Shown here: positions 60,705 through 64,000 of the stretch, in pieces
Layout: the number at the start of each line of letters is the position of its first letter
How positions within the stretch are numbered: position 1 is the stretch's first letter
From: Apostichopus japonicus
Taxonomy: Eukaryota; Echinodermata; Holothuroidea; Aspidochirotida; Stichopodidae
Length of the DNA stretch: 64,000 nucleotides
Direction of reading: 5' to 3'
Assembly (NCBI RefSeq): GCF_037975245.1
Contig: NC_092561.1
Coordinates: forward strand, 5,382,001 to 5,446,000
Notes under the pieces: model-generated
Told to the model about the DNA's origin: nothing
The model's input: the letters and a program-made list of their open reading frames with translations, nothing else
The model's database searches: none
Translations under genes and position numbers: made by a program

Positions 60705-61258
60705 TATCCTGCCACTCATCTATTCTGCAACTCATATATCCTGCATCTCATCTATCCTGCATCTCATCTATCCTGCATCTCATCTATCCTGCATCCCAAC
60801 TATCCTGCATCTCATCTATCCTGCATCTCATCTTTCCTGCATCTCATCTATCCTGCATCTCATCCATCCTGCATCTCATCTATCCTGCATCTCATCCATC
60901 CTGCATCTCATCCATCCTGCATCTCATCCATCCTGCATCCCAACTATCCTGCATCTCATCTATCCTGCATCTCATCTATCCTGCATCTCATCCATCCTGC
61001 ATCTCATCTATCCTGCATCTCATCTCATCTATCCTGCATCTCATCTATCCTGCATCCCAACTATCCTGCATCCCATCTATCCTGCATCCCATCTATCCTG
61101 CATCCCATCTATCCTGCATTCCATCTATCCTGCATCTCATCTTTCCTGCATCTCATCTATCCTGCATCTCATCTATCCTGCATCTCATCTATCCTGCATC
61201 TCATCTATCCTGCATCCCAACTATCCTGCATCCCAACTATCCTGCATCTCATCTATCA
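60705..61258. repeat. 16-bp minisatellite (TATCCTGCATCTCATC), about 34 units
   Basis: The unit repeats with point variants (CATCCCAAC, CATCCATCC, TTTCC). Because 16 is not divisible by 3, the array reads as a 16-residue periodic peptide (for example HLSCISSILHLIYPAS) open in all three frames. The long frame across it is therefore an artefact, not a gene. Confidence 0.95.
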
Positions 61259-61339
61259 TGTATGGAGGGAAAACGGCTGGGAAAACGATTCGCAGAACTG
61301 CTATCCGTTCTGAGAGCTCTATGAATTTGAACGGGACAG

Positions 61340-61655
61340 AAACCGCTCCCTAAAATAGTCTCGAAAACCCTCCCCAAGACAAGAAAGGGTACTTATCAGG
61401 CTGCACATGAATAGAAATAGTACTTCTGTTTCCCATAAAGGCAAACAAAGACCCTGAAGAACCGTTCCGATCGACTTAAGTAAAAAATCATCCACAAAAA
61501 AAATGAACGATGTAGGCACTTTGAGTGGTAGATTGAGAAGGAAGGGCATTGACCGGTGGGAATGGTCATAGGGGTGCACAGTGTTAAAAGGTTACCAGTT
61601 CATTCTTGGTAGAACGAGAGTTGTGGGGAGACAGGTAAGCAGGGAAAGAAGTAAA
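61340..61655 (+). repeat. Dispersed repeat family R, long copy
   Basis: Matches 2810-3105. It includes AGGGTACTTATCAGGCTG, GGTAGATTGAGAAGGAAGG, CACAGTGTTAAAAGGTTACC and GTGGGGAGACAGGTAAGC. Confidence 0.7.
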
Positions 61656-61659
61656 TACA

Positions 61660-63800
61660 TCATTCTTGCACTGCACCCCGCCCACCCACCCCCCCCCCAA
61701 TGACCATCCACTGGTCACTGCTCTCTCCCATCCTTATCTATTTTACCGTTCTACAATATAGCATAAATCCCTGCAATGTTTATCTATTTTCTTGCTAGTG
61801 TTGTATAAAGACTAATTAAGTATTCATGAATGAAATGCTCGGTTTAAGATTATACTTTATAACAACCAAATTCAAACTGACGGCTTAAAGGATGACTTGG
61901 GATTATATTTTTACACTCATTTGCATGTCAAAGTTAATATTATAATGCTATGAATCTTGAATGCTGTTTTTCACTAGATATTTTCTAATATTTTCTACTA
62001 CTTTTTCTACTAGACATTTATTATGATTTTAAACTGCTGCTCGCTTCAAGGGTATCTTAAGCAAAACAGTAACCAGAAGTAATGTACCTATTGAAGTTTA
62101 ATTCTGTAGTTGTGCTGATCAATATTGTAAGTGATCTGTTGCATACAGCTGCTGTATGTGATGAAGAGTATAAATCAGAGATACAAACTTTGCTTAAATA
62201 AAGTCATGCATTCAAAAATTATGTTGATTCAAAGATATTCACAAAACAGTCAACTTCACATGTTAATTTCCCAGTTCACTTTTAAATTACTTAAAAACTG
62301 TTTTACACTGATCAATATATCTATCTGTGATGTCAAACCCCCCATGTGAGTATATATACTCCAATTTTATCATGTCTGCTATTTATAAATAAAAGATATC
62401 TTTTTCGAGGGTTAGAATGGTACTGTATACGTTTCACGCAGTATAAAGTCTCGGACACACGTACAGTACTGATCGTGGTACAGTGTCTCAGACTCTCAGA
62501 TTCCCAAGGTAATAAAATCTAATTATGAACTGAATGTACTGTACAGTATATACATGTAAATCTGTTGACTCATGATAGCAGATAACATGCAGCATAAAAT
62601 CACTGCATTGCTCAATATCGCAGCGTACATTCGATATATATGAAAGATTCAATTAAAAAGAATACGGTTCAAATGTGTGAAAGTTCTCTAGATTTAACTG
62701 GCAGCACTCTGGTATTATAACACCGATCGCTTGTCTCAATGTGTAAATTCGCGCAAAATTCGGGTCATTAACTGGCAAAATGCCAACACATTTCGCTGTG
62801 TGCCCGGTTGCACAAAGAAAGAGAAGACTAGGAACTTTTTCTGCCGTTAGACATTAAGAGAACTTTAAACACATGATATTAATTGGATAATAATCGCCAT
62901 GCAGTCAAAACATTGCATGATTCCTGTACCCATTACCCAACATTTAACCAGGTTAATCGCTAACGCTTAAAATATAACGATAAGTACTATCATTGGGCTG
63001 CTCCCACAAGCCTGTACAGTAAAAATAACATCAAATTACTAGTGGGAACTTGATAATTTAAGGTATACAGTACATAGCACTGAATCGCTGCATTGCTACA
63101 GTAGATATCACAGTGTAATTATACTCATTCATGACCAAAATTTGCCATGCATAAATTAATATCATATCAGAGATAATTGTTTTGTTTTTTTTGCCCTGCA
63201 CCCAAGAGACTATATAGTCAACTGTGTGTAAAAAAAAAAAAAAAATTAAAGATCTATATTAACTTTTTAATGTGACATAACTGCATCTGATAATTTTTGA
63301 AATCATCTTTAGTACTGTCGCGATGGCACCGAAGTATTACGCATTAATTTCAAACACTGTCAATATATTGAAATAAGATACATACTGATAAATAATTTTT
63401 TTTATTTTTTTAATGGAAATTTGATCAGACTAGCAGAGAACTTTGATAAATTACACAGGGAATGACAAATGTTCTACAATTCAAAGATTCAATTTCAACA
63501 TTCATTATTTAATAGTAGCTTTTGCTGGCATATTTGAGTACTCAGGTTTCACTTCATAATAACATCATTATACTACACAAGTTGTGAAACTGTACGCAAG
63601 CTGGCTGTACCTGTACGCATAAGGTTTTTTTCAATTGCTCCTTCAGAATACAAGCAAGTGTTTCTTTCTCGGTTAATTACCATGGAATGTGTGTGATTAC
63701 CGGTAGCTTACTTAACTGCATGATGGTATTGTCCTCTGGCTTTTGGTTAAGATCATGTTTGCTACAGATCTGTTGACTTTCAGATACACAGTACATAGTA
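61660..63800. other. No gene seen
   Basis: AT-rich sequence with A runs (63229-63244) and no supported coding exon or bounded element. Confidence 0.4.
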
Positions 63801-63804
63801 GATC

Positions 63805-64000
63805 ATCACTCACTAAACATCACCAAAGCACCAAAGCATCACCAAATATCACCAAACATCACCAAGCATCACAAACATTACTCACAAAACATCACCATAC
63901 ATCACCAACACTGAACATCACCAGACATCACCAAACATCACAAAGCATCACTCACTAATCATCACTCACTAAACGTCACCAAACTTCACTCACCACACAT
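63805..64000. repeat. CATCACCAAA-type short tandem repeat, runs off the window
   Basis: Imperfect units of about 10 bp (CATCACCAAA, CATCACTCACTAAA, CATCACCATA) continue to the last base, so the right end is unknown. Confidence 0.85.

Noticed and set aside
60609-61313. Long open frame of 234 codons
   Set aside because: It is the 16-bp minisatellite read as protein; the same region is open in other frames.
63805-64000. CRISPR-like regular short repeats
   Set aside because: Units are adjacent and imperfect without unique spacers; it is a simple tandem repeat in animal DNA.

Overview
The window looks like nuclear DNA of an animal. It is AT-rich, most of it is non-coding, introns follow the GT-AG rule, and retrotransposons, hAT-type transposons and tRNA-derived SINEs are scattered throughout. 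I think a marine invertebrate, perhaps an echinoderm, is the most likely source, but nothing in the sequence fixes the species.

The central feature is a Bcl-2 family gene present twice in opposite orientations. The minus-strand copy (38693 down to 31987) resolves into six coding exons. Their splice phases fit together exactly and give 2421 nt, an 806-residue protein. It has a 519-residue charged, serine-rich first exon, a BH3 exon (core LAQIGD), a BH1/BH2 exon ending WIDSQGGW, and a short acidic C-terminus with no membrane tail. This architecture most resembles Bcl-G (BCL2L14). About 20 kb away on the plus strand (2008-6881) lies a second copy without the first exon, inside an inverted segmental duplication (about 1580-9035 against 29400-36565). 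It has a one-base deletion in exon 2, two tandem BH3 exons, and Ser in place of the BH2 Trp. All splice sites are kept, and an internal ATG would still open a 339-residue frame.

The spacer between the arms holds a 5'-truncated L1/Tx1-type LINE that starts at the arm edge, a broken leucine-rich-repeat (LRR) membrane-protein gene, SINEs, an RTE/BovB-like LINE fragment, a scrap of a COBW-domain (CBWD/ZNG1) gene, and an apparently intact LRR membrane-protein gene (20971-22386). The stop codon of that gene is supplied by a 367-bp hAT-type insertion. A second hAT-type element sits inside a SINE at 24559-24936.

From 38.7 kb to the end I find no convincing coding exon. This part holds copies of a dispersed repeat (called family R here), tandem repeats, a 63-bp-arm fold-back element, a 16-bp minisatellite, and a well-bounded 2387-bp DNA transposon (56475-58861). 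That element has perfect 19-bp inverted ends, a TGTA target duplication and eight copies of a 14-bp motif. Upstream non-coding exons of the Bcl-2 family gene may lie here but cannot be placed.
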